Made by a program: the position numbers and the translations under genes
Source of the DNA: Alcaligenaceae bacterium
GTDB taxonomy: Bacteria > Pseudomonadota > Gammaproteobacteria > Burkholderiales > Burkholderiaceae_B
Reading direction: 5' to 3'
Assembly (NCBI GenBank): GCA_029263795.1
Contig: JAJUFI010000001.1
Location: 1-64,000 of the forward strand
Length of the DNA: 64,000 nt
The notes under the pieces: model-generated
Database searches by the model: none
The model's input: the letters and a program-made list of their open reading frames with translations, nothing else
What the model was told of the DNA's origin: nothing
Part shown: piece after piece, positions 28,901-38,006 of the stretch
Layout: every line of letters begins with the position of its first letter
Position numbering within the stretch: the stretch's first letter is position 1

Positions 28901-31673
28901 GCAAACGCCTGAAGGCGCGCATCAGGCGCGCTACATCGTCGAAGTGCAGACCTGTGGTTGGTTCATCAAAAAGGAAGAGCTTGCCCTTTACCGCCAGGCC
29001 GGGGCGGTCGGCCTTGTTTTCGACCAGGTGGCCCGCGAGTTTCAGGCGCTGTGCTTCGCCACCCGAGAGTGTGGGCACCGGCTGGCCCAGTCGCAGGTAT
29101 TCCAGACCCACATCGGCCAGCGGCGCCAATGCCCGCTGCACGTCTCTCAGGCCTGAGAAAAACTCAAGCGCTTCGTGTACGGTCATGTCCAGCACTTCGT
29201 CTATGGAAGCGCTACGGCCCAGATGTTCGAGCCGCACTTCAAGGATTTCCGGGCGAAAGCGCTTGCCGTCGCAGTCCGGACAGCGCAGGTAGACGTCCGA
29301 GAGGAACTGCATCTCGACGTGTTCGAAGCCAGTTCCGCCACAAGTTGGGCAACGCCCGTCGCCACTGTTGAAACTGAAGGTACCCGCGGTGTAGCCGCGT
29401 TCCCGGGCCAGGGGAGCCTGGGTGAAGAGCTTGCGTATGGCATCGAAGGCGCCGACATAGCTGGCGGGGTTGGAGCGCGCCGTCTTGCCGATCGGGGTCT
29501 GATCCACCAGAGTGACGTCGTGCAGCCGTTCGTCGCCCAGCAGCCGCTCGTATTCGCCCGGAGCCTCGACGGGCTTACCCATCTTCTTGAGCAGGGCCGG
29601 ATACAGAACGTCCTGCACCAGGGTTGACTTGCCCGAGCCTGACACACCCGTTATGCAGACCAGGCGCCCCAACGGGATTGAGACGGAAACGTTCTTCAGA
29701 TTGTTGGCGCGCACGCCCTCAAGAATGAGGCGCGGTGTGCTGTCCGCCACGGGTTGCGGTCGGGGCGATTCCACCTTCAACCTGCCGCCCAGGTAACGCC
29801 CGGTCAGCGTTTCAGCTTTGCGCAGTGCATCTGGTTCACCGTCGAAGACAATCTGACCGCCGCGTTCACCGGGCCCCGGCCCCATGTCGATGATGCGATC
29901 TGCGGCCACCATGACCTGGGGATCGTGTTCGACGACCACCAGCGTGTTGCCATTGTCACGCAACCGGTGCATCACTTCCACGATGCGGTGGATGTCGCGG
30001 GGGTGCAGGCCGATGGAGGGTTCGTCCAGCACGAACAAGGTGTTGACCAACGATGTCCCCAGCGCGGTCGTCAGATTGATGCGTTGTACCTCACCGCCCG
30101 ACAGTGTGCGGCTCTGGCGATCGAGTGACAGGTAACCAAGCCCCACATCGCAGAGAAACTGCAGACGGGCGCGCACTTCTGCAAGTAACAGATCCAGCGC
30201 GGCGTCCATGCGGCTGCCGAAGCTTAGTTGCTGGAAGAAGGCTCGTACACGGTCTATGGGCAGCCGCATCAGGTCATGTATTCCCAGGCCGGGCAAGGCT
30301 TGCAGGGTTTCGGTCGTCCACTGCGCATGTACGGGCCGGAAGCGGGGGCGACCGCCCTCAACTTCGGGCAGCAGATGGTCGCCCAGCCGCCACAGCGTGG
30401 CATCGGGTTTCAGTCGCGAACCCCCGCAGGCGGGGCAAGGCGTGTAGCTGCGGTACTTGGATAGCAGCACACGTACATGCATCTTGTAGCTGCGTGACTC
30501 CAGCCAGTCGAAGAAACGCTGGACTCCATACCATTGTGTTTTCCAAGCTGCGTTCCCGCCGCGCCACTGCGGGTCGCCCTGGATCACCCACTGACGCTCA
30601 TGTTCGTCCAGATCCTTCCAGGGAATGTCCAGGCGCACACCGGCGCGGGGCGCATAGCGTTCCATGTCATCCTGACATTCCTTGTAGCTGGGAGTCTGCC
30701 AGGGGCGCACACAACCTTCCCGAAGAGTCTTCCGTTCGTCCGGAATGACCAGGTCGTAGTCAATGCCCATGACTCGCCCGAAGCCGCGGCAATGTTCGCA
30801 GGCACCAAGCGGAGAGTTGAAGGAAAAAGTGCTGGGCTGGGGAGTGCTGTATTCAATGTCGCACTGCGCGCAATGCAGCCGTGTACTGAAACGCCAGACG
30901 GCTGCATCGCCACCCTCGTCATCCAAGGCATGGACGGTGATGTGGCCGTCACCCTGCTTCAAGGCGGCGTCCAGCGCCTCCATGACACGTTGCAGATCTG
31001 CGCTGCCATACCGGAAGCGGTCCTGAATGACATGCAGCACACGCTGGCTGCGCATGGTTTCATTTCTGCCGCGGCCAGAGCGACCCCTGGGCGCATCCTC
31101 GGCCGGGCTTTCGCGCGTTTCGTCCCGATGCACACGGGTGTAGCCCTGCTGGTCGAGAAAGCTGCGCACTTCATCTTCCGTGAAGTTGACCGGCACTGCG
31201 ATGGGGAAGGTCACCACCAGACGGGGGTCGCCCAGCTCATGGCTGCGCTGTGCCAGCTGCTGAGCGATGGATTCCGGTTCGTCGCGCTGCACCGGGTGGG
31301 CACAACAGCGGCAATGCAGGCGACCAAGGCGGGCGTACAACAACTTGAGGTGGTCGTTCAATTCGGTCATCGTTCCCACGGTACTGCGCGAGTTGCGCAC
31401 GGGGTTGACCTGATCGATCGCGATGGCCGGCAGAATGCCATCGATGCGTTCCACCTGGGGCTTGTCCATGCGGTCCAGAAACTGCCGGGCGTAGGGGGAG
31501 AAGGTCTCCACATAGCGACGCTGGCCTTCCGCATAGAGGGTGTCGAAGGCCAGAGAACTTTTTCCCGAACCTGACACACCCGTGATCACTGTGAAAGTGC
31601 CGGTGTCAAAGGAGACATCAAGATTTTTGAGATTGTTCTGGCGGGCGCCAAAGATGCGGATATGGGAGCTCAT
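25977..31673 (-). CDS. uvrA: Double-length (tandem) excinuclease ABC subunit UvrA
   Basis: A 1898-residue protein, twice the usual UvrA length (about 940), made of two complete UvrA halves. Walker A motifs GVSGSGKS occur four times (near residues 32, 674, 1047 and 1578), each half has two ABC signatures (TLSGGE...QR), and both halves keep the paired-cysteine zinc modules (for example CPTCGGTGF in half 1, CPICEGQGL in half 2). UvrA normally dimerises to scan for bulky lesions and load UvrB; here the dimer appears covalently joined. 'Dimeric form' UvrA proteins are known in some Burkholderiales. Whether this is the housekeeping UvrA or an additional paralogue cannot be told from the window. Confidence 0.93.
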   Translation of the reverse strand: MSSHIRIFGARQNNLKNLDVSFDTGTFTVITGVSGSGKSSLAFDTLYAEGQRRYVETFSPYARQFLDRMDKPQVERIDGILPAIAIDQVNPVRNSRSTVGTMTELNDHLKLLYARLGRLHCRCCAHPVQRDEPESIAQQLAQRSHELGDPRLVVTFPIAVPVNFTEDEVRSFLDQQGYTRVHRDETRESPAEDAPRGRSGRGRNETMRSQRVLHVIQDRFRYGSADLQRVMEALDAALKQGDGHITVHALDDEGGDAAVWRFSTRLHCAQCDIEYSTPQPSTFSFNSPLGACEHCRGFGRVMGIDYDLVIPDERKTLREGCVRPWQTPSYKECQDDMERYAPRAGVRLDIPWKDLDEHERQWVIQGDPQWRGGNAAWKTQWYGVQRFFDWLESRSYKMHVRVLLSKYRSYTPCPACGGSRLKPDATLWRLGDHLLPEVEGGRPRFRPVHAQWTTETLQALPGLGIHDLMRLPIDRVRAFFQQLSFGSRMDAALDLLLAEVRARLQFLCDVGLGYLSLDRQSRTLSGGEVQRINLTTALGTSLVNTLFVLDEPSIGLHPRDIHRIVEVMHRLRDNGNTLVVVEHDPQVMVAADRIIDMGPGPGERGGQIVFDGEPDALRKAETLTGRYLGGRLKVESPRPQPVADSTPRLILEGVRANNLKNVSVSIPLGRLVCITGVSGSGKSTLVQDVLYPALLKKMGKPVEAPGEYERLLGDERLHDVTLVDQTPIGKTARSNPASYVGAFDAIRKLFTQAPLARERGYTAGTFSFNSGDGRCPTCGGTGFEHVEMQFLSDVYLRCPDCDGKRFRPEILEVRLEHLGRSASIDEVLDMTVHEALEFFSGLRDVQRALAPLADVGLEYLRLGQPVPTLSGGEAQRLKLAGHLVENKADRPGLAVKGKLFLFDEPTTGLHFDDVARLMRAFRRLLAGGHSLLVIEHNLDVIRASDWVIDLGPDGGEQGGEVIGAGTPADIMSIEASHTGRALREYASVTLAERADTTEQQAAATIAEESPTYLGRARRHSIDILNAREHNLKGVDVSIPRDTFTVITGVSGSGKSTLAFDILFNEGQRRYLESLNAYARAIVQPAGKPDVDAIYGIPPTVAIEQRTSRGGRKSTVATMTEIHHFLRLLYMKLGTQYCPHCNVPVEPQRPDQIVASIMQQYAGRHIGVLAPLVQARKGYYTDLAKWAGARGHTHLRVDGEFIPVNPWPRLDRYKEHNIDLPIADFIVDARHEKQLRDAVHQALEQGHGSMSILVDLTEEAPTLEERRAGGVSPHASAQHFSSKRACPSCGMNFPDPDPRMFSYNSKHGWCTTCYGTGLKLTGFDSEQTGEEISWNDWYEGEEEACPSCHGARLNPISLAVRWRNLSIAELTRLPVTEARDFFTGLVLRGREGDIARDILAEIRGRLDFMMKVGLGYLALDRSAPTLSGGEAQRIRLAAQLGSNLQGVCYVLDEPTIGLHPRDNRILLDALALLEGNGNTLVVVEHDEDTIRRAAHVIDMGPGAGVRGGTVVAQGTVEQLMAHPDSITGRYLREPLRHPLRSRRPVGDDTPVLQVKGARMHNLRNVDARIPVGRLNVVTGVSGSGKSTLAREVLLDNLSRVVAERKVGGWNGCDEILGWEAIDRVLEVDQTPIGKTPRSCPATYVGFWDDVRKLFAGTRDARLRGWTASRFSFNTGQGRCPICEGQGLRTLEMSFLPDIKVPCDACEGQRFNRDTLSVTWRELSVGDVLAMEVDDAVEHFMAHPRILRSLELMRDVGLGYLTLGQPSPTLSGGEAQRIKLVTELVKARLDEGVTRSGRASRLPHTLYVLDEPTVGLSIADVEKLIHVLHRLVDAGNTVVVIEHNLDVIAEADWVVDLGPEGGSEGGRVVAEGTPEALMQRRGHSHTGAALHDFLKEGASA

Positions 31674-31731
31674 GGAGAAATGATAAAGCGTTCCGGTCTG
31701 CTACGGCGCTGGCGCGTCTTGACAAGCCGTT

Positions 31732-31761
31732 TTGTGGCAAGTATCGGTTTCAGGTTAGAAT
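31732..31761 (+). promoter_or_regulatory. Candidate promoter of the 42-residue protein gene
   Basis: TTGTGG (31732-31737) and TAGAAT (31756-31761) are spaced 18 bases apart and lie about 90 bases before the small gene. A consensus TTGACA sits at 31719-31724 but is too far from this -10. The -10 is good (5/6), the -35 is poor. Confidence 0.45.
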
Positions 31762-31852
31762 ACCGGATTCACAGCACGCCCGTATTCATGCCTGAGCCGC
31801 AAACTTTTTCGCGGGGAGGCATCTGTGGCACAGATTCTTAGCGGAGATCCTC

Positions 31853-31981
31853 ATGGCAGAAATCAAGCGTACACGTCGCAACACCCTGGAGCGCCGTTGT
31901 CTGGGCAAGGCCTTCAAGCGCCTGTTCGTCAATTCCCCCAAGGGCGTTTTCAAGATGCTCGAAAAGGTGAAGCGTGCCTGA
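31853..31981 (+). CDS. 42-residue highly basic conserved-looking small protein
   Basis: I do not recognise the family. The frame ATG 31853 to TGA 31981 encodes 42 residues starting MAEIKRTRRNTLERR and ending MLEKVKRA, with 14 Lys/Arg against 3 acidic residues. GCGGAG (31841-31846) lies 6 bases before the ATG. The third codon positions are strongly G/C (about three quarters), matching the genome's coding bias, whereas overlapping frames are not. It has a promoter-like region and a perfect terminator 43 bases after the stop, so it is a monocistronic gene. The central part (LGKAFKRLFV) could form an amphipathic helix. Nucleic-acid, ribosome or membrane binding are all possible. Confidence 0.72.
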   Translation: MAEIKRTRRNTLERRCLGKAFKRLFVNSPKGVFKMLEKVKRA

Positions 31982-32023
31982 TTATTCATTGGTGGCTTGT
32001 CGCCAATTGTAATTAAGGCAAGG

Positions 32024-32056
32024 AAAACCGCAGATTCAAGTCTGCGGTTTTTTTTT
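32024..32056 (+). terminator. Rho-independent terminator of the 42-residue protein gene
   Basis: AAAACCGCAGA (32024-32034) and TCTGCGGTTTT (32041-32051) form a perfect 11-bp stem with a 6-base loop, and nine consecutive Ts run to 32056. This is the strongest intrinsic terminator in the window. Confidence 0.96.
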
Positions 32057-32100
32057 GTCCTATGATTTCGGCGTACGTCACCGGCACGACAGCTAAATTC

Positions 32101-33024
32101 ATGAACGCGCATCGCCCTTTATTCACCGTCATCACCCCGACATTCAATCGGGCCCATACGCTGGGTCGGGTGTACGCCTCCTTGTGCAATCAGACCTGGC
32201 AGGATTTCGAATGGGTGATCGTGGATGACGGTTCCACCGACTGTACGCGGGCACGGGTATTGGAATGGCAGCGCGAGGCGCGCTTTCCCATTCATTATGT
32301 CTGGCAGAAGAATCAGCACAAGAAGACGGCGTTCAACCGTGGGGTGCGCAAGGCCATGGGGGAACTGGTCGTAGCGTTGGACAGTGACGACAGCCTGGAC
32401 AACGACGCCCTGGCCTCGATGATGTCGGCTTGGTATGGCATTCCGGAAACCGAGCGACACCGTTATGTCGCCATCACCGGGCTCTGTGCCCGGCCAGATG
32501 GCACCATTGTGGGTGACCGCTATCCGCAGGATGTTGTCGACGCAACTGCGCTGGACATGACGTTCAAATACAGCGTGGGCGGAGAAAAATTCGGCTGCAT
32601 GCGCCGCGACGTGCTGCTCAAGTTCCCCTTCCCCGAGGAAATTGCCGGCTTTGTGCCCGAAAGCCTGGTCTGGCGGGCCATTGCGCGGGCCGGCTACATG
32701 ACCCGTTTCGTCAACCAGGTGTTTCGCGTGTATCACGACAGTTCCGATTCATTGTCGCGTCAAAGGGACGGCCAGCAACACGCCCTTGGCTTGTGGCTGC
32801 TGGCTCAGGACACCGTTGTGGAATGTCTGCCCTGGTTCCGCTACCAGCCGTGGGCCTTTCTCATGGCTGCCGCCCGTTACACCCGCTTCTACCTGCATTT
32901 GCGGTCCGCGAGCCTGCCCCAGCCGCGCGGGCGCAGCCTGCGGGGTGCCGCATCGCGCCTGCTAGTCTATGCAATGTGGCCGGTGGGCGCGCTGTTGTAC
33001 ATGCGCGACCGCGTACGCATGTAG
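32101..33024 (+). CDS. Family 2 glycosyltransferase
   Basis: A 307-residue GT-A fold transferase. PLFTVITPTFNRAHTLGRVY and FEWVIVDDGSTDCTRA form the nucleotide-sugar-binding start and VALDSDDSLDNDALA carries the metal-binding DxD equivalent. Two short hydrophobic stretches near the C terminus (WAFLMAAARYTRFYL; LLVYAMWPVGALLYM) suggest membrane association. The donor and acceptor are unknown; no other envelope polysaccharide genes are near. ATG 32101 is used because the earlier in-frame ATG (32062) lies next to the upstream terminator. It converges with the acidic protein gene. Confidence 0.87.
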   Translation: MNAHRPLFTVITPTFNRAHTLGRVYASLCNQTWQDFEWVIVDDGSTDCTRARVLEWQREARFPIHYVWQKNQHKKTAFNRGVRKAMGELVVALDSDDSLDNDALASMMSAWYGIPETERHRYVAITGLCARPDGTIVGDRYPQDVVDATALDMTFKYSVGGEKFGCMRRDVLLKFPFPEEIAGFVPESLVWRAIARAGYMTRFVNQVFRVYHDSSDSLSRQRDGQQHALGLWLLAQDTVVECLPWFRYQPWAFLMAAARYTRFYLHLRSASLPQPRGRSLRGAASRLLVYAMWPVGALLYMRDRVRM

Positions 33025-33056
33025 CGTATTTTTCTTCTGCCGCCGCCGGAGGCTTG

Positions 33057-33593
33057 TCAATGCAGTCGTTTGGATGGCGGGTGCATCTGATCCAGCAATT
33101 CATCCATGCGGCGCGATTCTTCCGCGTCCGCTTCGGCATCGAATTCTTCCGGTTCGGCGTCAGCGGCATCCGCCGCAGCTGCCACGGCTTCATCGTTGAC
33201 GTCAAAGGGCAGCAACTCCGCCAGGTTATTGCTGGCAATGTAATCCTGGGTCAGCGGGTCAATCTTGACGTAGCGGCCGGATTCATCGTCCGACAGCTGG
33301 ATGATCCACAGGCATTCGCAGCTGTAGCTTTCCTCGTCATCCAGCCCGCCGCGATTGCCGGCGCAACGCGCACCAGGGCCACCCAGCTGAATGACGACCA
33401 TGGATTCGTCGTCAATTTCATCATCAATGCCCAGCGGGACACCAAAGGCCACCCATTCGGCGCCAGTGTCCTCGGCGTCCATGATTTCGGCGATCACGGG
33501 CTTGCCCATATAGGCACTCAGTGCATCTGCGGTGTTGCCGATCAGGGCGATTTCGTCCCGGGTGAACTCCAGGAGGGGATCGGAAGAGGTCAT
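33057..33593 (-). CDS. Uncharacterised acidic protein
   Basis: A 178-residue protein that I do not recognise. An N-terminal ~115-residue folded part contains a hydrophobic/aromatic pattern (VIAEIMDAEDTGAEWVAFGV; SYSCECLWIIQLSD) with three cysteines, followed by an Ala/Asp/Glu-rich tail (residues ~130-170) that is likely disordered. Overall charge is strongly negative. It has no signal peptide or membrane segment. Normal G/C-rich third positions support it being a real gene. It is divergent from ettA and convergent with the glycosyltransferase gene. Confidence 0.72.
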   Translation of the reverse strand: MTSSDPLLEFTRDEIALIGNTADALSAYMGKPVIAEIMDAEDTGAEWVAFGVPLGIDDEIDDESMVVIQLGGPGARCAGNRGGLDDEESYSCECLWIIQLSDDESGRYVKIDPLTQDYIASNNLAELLPFDVNDEAVAAAADAADAEPEEFDAEADAEESRRMDELLDQMHPPSKRLH

Positions 33594-33730
33594 GGCTGGC
33601 TCCGGTTCTTCGATTCAAGCCTGCATTTTAGTGCCGCCAGGCAGGTGGGTGAGCCGGAAACGGCACCGCGCGCTTTATTTGTCGCCGCAGCCTACAATTG
33701 GTGATTGGTCTCAATTCCTATTTCCTGCAT

Positions 33731-35404
<1,674 letters not shown>

Positions 35405-35426
35405 GACCTTCTCTCACGGAGCCGCC

Positions 35427-35981
35427 ATGAGCAAGCCACGCATACTCGCAAATCATGATTCCATGGTGCTACTGGTCGACATGCAGACCGGTCTGCTGCC
35501 GGCCATTGATGGCAGCGAAGCCCTGGTCGGGCGAGTGGAGCGGCTGCTTGCGGCGGCCCGTCACCTCGGTGTACCCGTGGTAGCCACAGAGCATTGCGCT
35601 GACAAAATCGGCGCCACCGATCCAAAACTGGCCGCGCTGGTGGATGACACTCTTCACAAAGTGCACTTCGACGCCACCCGCGAACCGGAGACCATTCGCC
35701 GTCTACCGGTGGGCCGCCACAATGTGCTGGTGGTGGGCACGGAAGCCCATGTCTGTGTGCTGCAGACGGCCCTTGGCCTGGCGCAGTCGGGTCTCAACCC
35801 ATGGCTGGTGGCCGACTGCGTTGGGTCCCGGCGGGAAAGTGACCGTGCTGCAGCCCTGCAGCGCTGGCTTTCGGGAGGCGGCAACATCGTCACTAGTGAG
35901 ATGGCCATGTTCGAGTGGCTGGGCTCGGCCCGTCATGCGGCGTTCCGCGATGTGCTTGCACTGGTGAAGGCAGGCAACTAA
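35427..35981 (+). CDS. Isochorismatase-family cysteine hydrolase (YcaC-like)
   Basis: A 184-residue cysteine hydrolase. The Asp-Lys-Cys triad is visible in LLVDMQTGLLP, DTLHKVHFDA and VGTEAHVCVLQTALGL. Related proteins (YcaC, N-carbamoylsarcosine amidase, nicotinamidase) hydrolyse amides or act on unknown small molecules; the substrate here is not inferable. It starts 22 bases after ettA and may be cotranscribed. Confidence 0.88.
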   Translation: MSKPRILANHDSMVLLVDMQTGLLPAIDGSEALVGRVERLLAAARHLGVPVVATEHCADKIGATDPKLAALVDDTLHKVHFDATREPETIRRLPVGRHNVLVVGTEAHVCVLQTALGLAQSGLNPWLVADCVGSRRESDRAAALQRWLSGGGNIVTSEMAMFEWLGSARHAAFRDVLALVKAGN

Positions 35982-35983
35982 CG

Positions 35984-36017
35984 TGGAACCGATACATCTG
36001 TTTCAGATGTTCACGGT
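35984..36017 (+). terminator. Hairpin after the cysteine hydrolase gene
   Basis: ACATCTG (35994-36000) and CAGATGT (36004-36010) form a perfect 7-bp stem with a TTT loop, flanked by pairable ACCG/CGGT. No long U tract follows, so termination is plausible but not certain. Confidence 0.45.
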
Positions 36018-36098
36018 TTGAAGCTGTTCAGAAACCCGTATTTTGTTGTGACAGGTTATGGTGTGCGCCACCTTTTCTGTTACATCGGAGTATTGATA

Positions 36099-36323
36099 AT
36101 GAACTTTCAAAAAATGGTTTGTTTGGGCGGAGCAATGGTCCTGGCACTCACGTTGGCGGGGTGTTCAAGCTGGGACAGCATGAGCAAGCGTCAGAAGACC
36201 ACGGTGGCAGGTGCTGGCATTGGCGGCGTGGCGGGCGCGGCCATTACCGGTGGGGGTGTGCTGGGCACAGTCGGGGGTGCGGCCATTGGGGGCATCATCG
36301 GCGACCAGGTTGGTAAACGCTAG
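36099..36323 (+). CDS. osmB: OsmB-like glycine-zipper lipoprotein
   Basis: A 74-residue lipoprotein. The signal peptide ends in a lipobox (LTLAGCSS), giving an acylated cysteine at about residue 22. The mature part contains glycine-zipper repeats (GAGIGGVAGAAITGGGVLG; GGAAIGGIIGDQVGKR) closely resembling E. coli OsmB, an osmotically and stress-inducible outer membrane lipoprotein. ATG 36099 is preceded by GGAG at 36087-36090; the frame is open to 36018 but that extension has no lipoprotein signal. It is followed 12 bases later by the dNTPase gene. Confidence 0.88.
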   Translation: MNFQKMVCLGGAMVLALTLAGCSSWDSMSKRQKTTVAGAGIGGVAGAAITGGGVLGTVGGAAIGGIIGDQVGKR

Positions 36324-36335
36324 TCTTGTGGTGTC

Positions 36336-37682
36336 ATGCTGAACGAAGCCTGGCTGGCGCGCCGCGAAGGTTGGCGACAACAAGAGGAAGACGCGCGCCA
36401 AGCCGGTGACATCGACTATGGCCGAGTGATCCACTCGGCCTCGTTCAGGCGTCTGCAGGGCAAGACACAGATTCTCAACCTGGGCGACAGTGATTTTTAC
36501 CGCACTCGCCTGACGCATTCGCTGGAAGTGGCACAAATTGCGACGGGCGTGGTGGGTTTGCTCAAGAAGAACAATGCTCACCATCCGGCAGCGTCTGTCT
36601 TGCCGGATCGCAGCCTCATCCAGGCCATAGCCTGTTCGCACGACCTGGGGCATCCGCCTTTCGGTCATGGCGGAGAAGTCGCGCTCAACTACTGCATGCG
36701 CGACCACGGCGGCTTTGAAGGGAACGGCCAGACCCTGCGGCTGTTGTCACGTCTGGAGAGTTTTTCGCGTGATGCCGGGGCCAATCTTACGCGCCGCACT
36801 TTGCTGGGTGTGCTGAAGTACCCCGCGTCCCATTCCACACTTTTCAACCCGGATCTGACCCCGGCGATGCGGGAAGGCTACAGCCGCTTGACAGCGCTGG
36901 ATGCAGGTCGCTCTGCGCCGCCCAAATGCTTTCTGGACACCGAGCAGGACGTTGTCGACTGGATACTGGAGCCTTTGCCAGAAGGGGACAGGGCCGGGTT
37001 CACGGCCTGGCAGGTTCGCGCCGGGCAGCACGGAAAGACGCTGCACAAGTCCCTGGATTGCAGCATCATGGATGTGGCGGACGACATCGCTTACGGTGTG
37101 CACGATCTGGAAGATGCCGTCGCACTCAATTTGGTGAACGAAGGCTGTTTTCGCGCAAAGGTGACGCCACGGGAGGCAGACTCTTTCATTACTGCCATGC
37201 GCGAGAATTACCCTCATGAATTGGGTGACCGCTACGAAGCCATGGTGCAGGCGCTTTTCGGAGACGGCAAGTCGCGCAAGCGCTACATCAGTCGCATGGT
37301 CCACCACTTTCTGACTGCAGTGCGTATCGAAGAACGGCAGGAGTTCGAATCTCCCTTGCTGCGATATCGGGTGGCACTGGAAGAAGGGGCGGGAAGGTTT
37401 CTGAAAGTTCTGAAGAACTTTGTAATGGAGGAGGTCATACGGAGCGCGACCGTCCAGCAGCTCGAATTCAAGGGCCAGGGCATGGTCATATCAGTATTCG
37501 AGGCCTTCCAGTCAGACCCCTTGAGGCTGCTGCCAAAGGAGCAGCGAGAACGCTATGAAGAGTCGGAAATGGGCGAGCGCGTTATTTGCGACTACGTGGC
37601 CGGCATGACGGACACGCATCTGCTCAAGACTTACGAACGGCTTTTCGCACCGCGCATGGGTTCCATCTTCGACCGCTTGTAA
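36336..37682 (+). CDS. Deoxyguanosinetriphosphate triphosphohydrolase-like protein (dNTPase)
   Basis: A 448-residue HD-domain phosphohydrolase of the dGTPase family, which splits dNTPs to nucleoside and triphosphate. The N terminus ARQAGDIDYGRVIHSASFRR, the helix RTRLTHSLEVAQIATG and the metal-binding HDLGHPPFGHGGE are conserved. Length is typical of the dGTPase-like (type 1/2) proteins of betaproteobacteria. Preferred substrate unknown. It converges with minE. Confidence 0.92.
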   Translation: MLNEAWLARREGWRQQEEDARQAGDIDYGRVIHSASFRRLQGKTQILNLGDSDFYRTRLTHSLEVAQIATGVVGLLKKNNAHHPAASVLPDRSLIQAIACSHDLGHPPFGHGGEVALNYCMRDHGGFEGNGQTLRLLSRLESFSRDAGANLTRRTLLGVLKYPASHSTLFNPDLTPAMREGYSRLTALDAGRSAPPKCFLDTEQDVVDWILEPLPEGDRAGFTAWQVRAGQHGKTLHKSLDCSIMDVADDIAYGVHDLEDAVALNLVNEGCFRAKVTPREADSFITAMRENYPHELGDRYEAMVQALFGDGKSRKRYISRMVHHFLTAVRIEERQEFESPLLRYRVALEEGAGRFLKVLKNFVMEEVIRSATVQQLEFKGQGMVISVFEAFQSDPLRLLPKEQRERYEESEMGERVICDYVAGMTDTHLLKTYERLFAPRMGSIFDRL

Positions 37683-37730
37683 ACCCGCGTCTCCCACCCC
37701 TGTGCTACTGGGGCAGGCAGACGGAGCTCT

Positions 37731-38003
37731 TTACTTCTCCTCTGGGGGCAATTCCGGCTGGGGCATCTCGATCTTGACCTCCAGCACCTCCAGGGAGTCC
37801 TGGCGGTCAAGATTGACCTTGATGTCATCTGGGTTGATCTTCACGTAGCGCGAAATCACCTCGACCAGCTCCTTTTGCAGGCGCGGCAGGTAGTCGGGGG
37901 TGACGCCCGTGCGCCGTTCATTGATGAGAATGAGCTGCAGGCGATCTTTCGCCACGCTTGCCGAAGTTTTCTTCTGGCCGAGCAGGAATGAAAGAAAGGA
38001 CAT
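37731..38003 (-). CDS. minE: Cell division topological specificity factor MinE
   Basis: A 90-residue protein that stimulates MinD ATPase and drives Min oscillation. The MinD-binding helix [16 protein letters not shown] (residues ~17-32) and the C-terminal dimerisation domain ([18 protein letters not shown]) are intact. It follows minD with a 3-base gap at the end of the glnS-minC-minD-minE run. Confidence 0.96.
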   Translation of the reverse strand: MSFLSFLLGQKKTSASVAKDRLQLILINERRTGVTPDYLPRLQKELVEVISRYVKINPDDIKVNLDRQDSLEVLEVKIEMPQPELPPEEK

Positions 38004-38006
38004 GAC

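Noticed and set aside
31719-31724. Perfect TTGACA as -35 for the small basic protein gene
   Set aside because: The nearest good -10 (TAGAAT at 31756) is 31 bases away, too far for a sigma-70 promoter.
31825-32016. An overlapping 63-residue frame from GTG 31825, preceded by GGGGAGG
   Set aside because: It has a good RBS but poor G/C at third positions and an unremarkable composition. The overlapping 42-residue frame has the coding signature, so I preferred that one.
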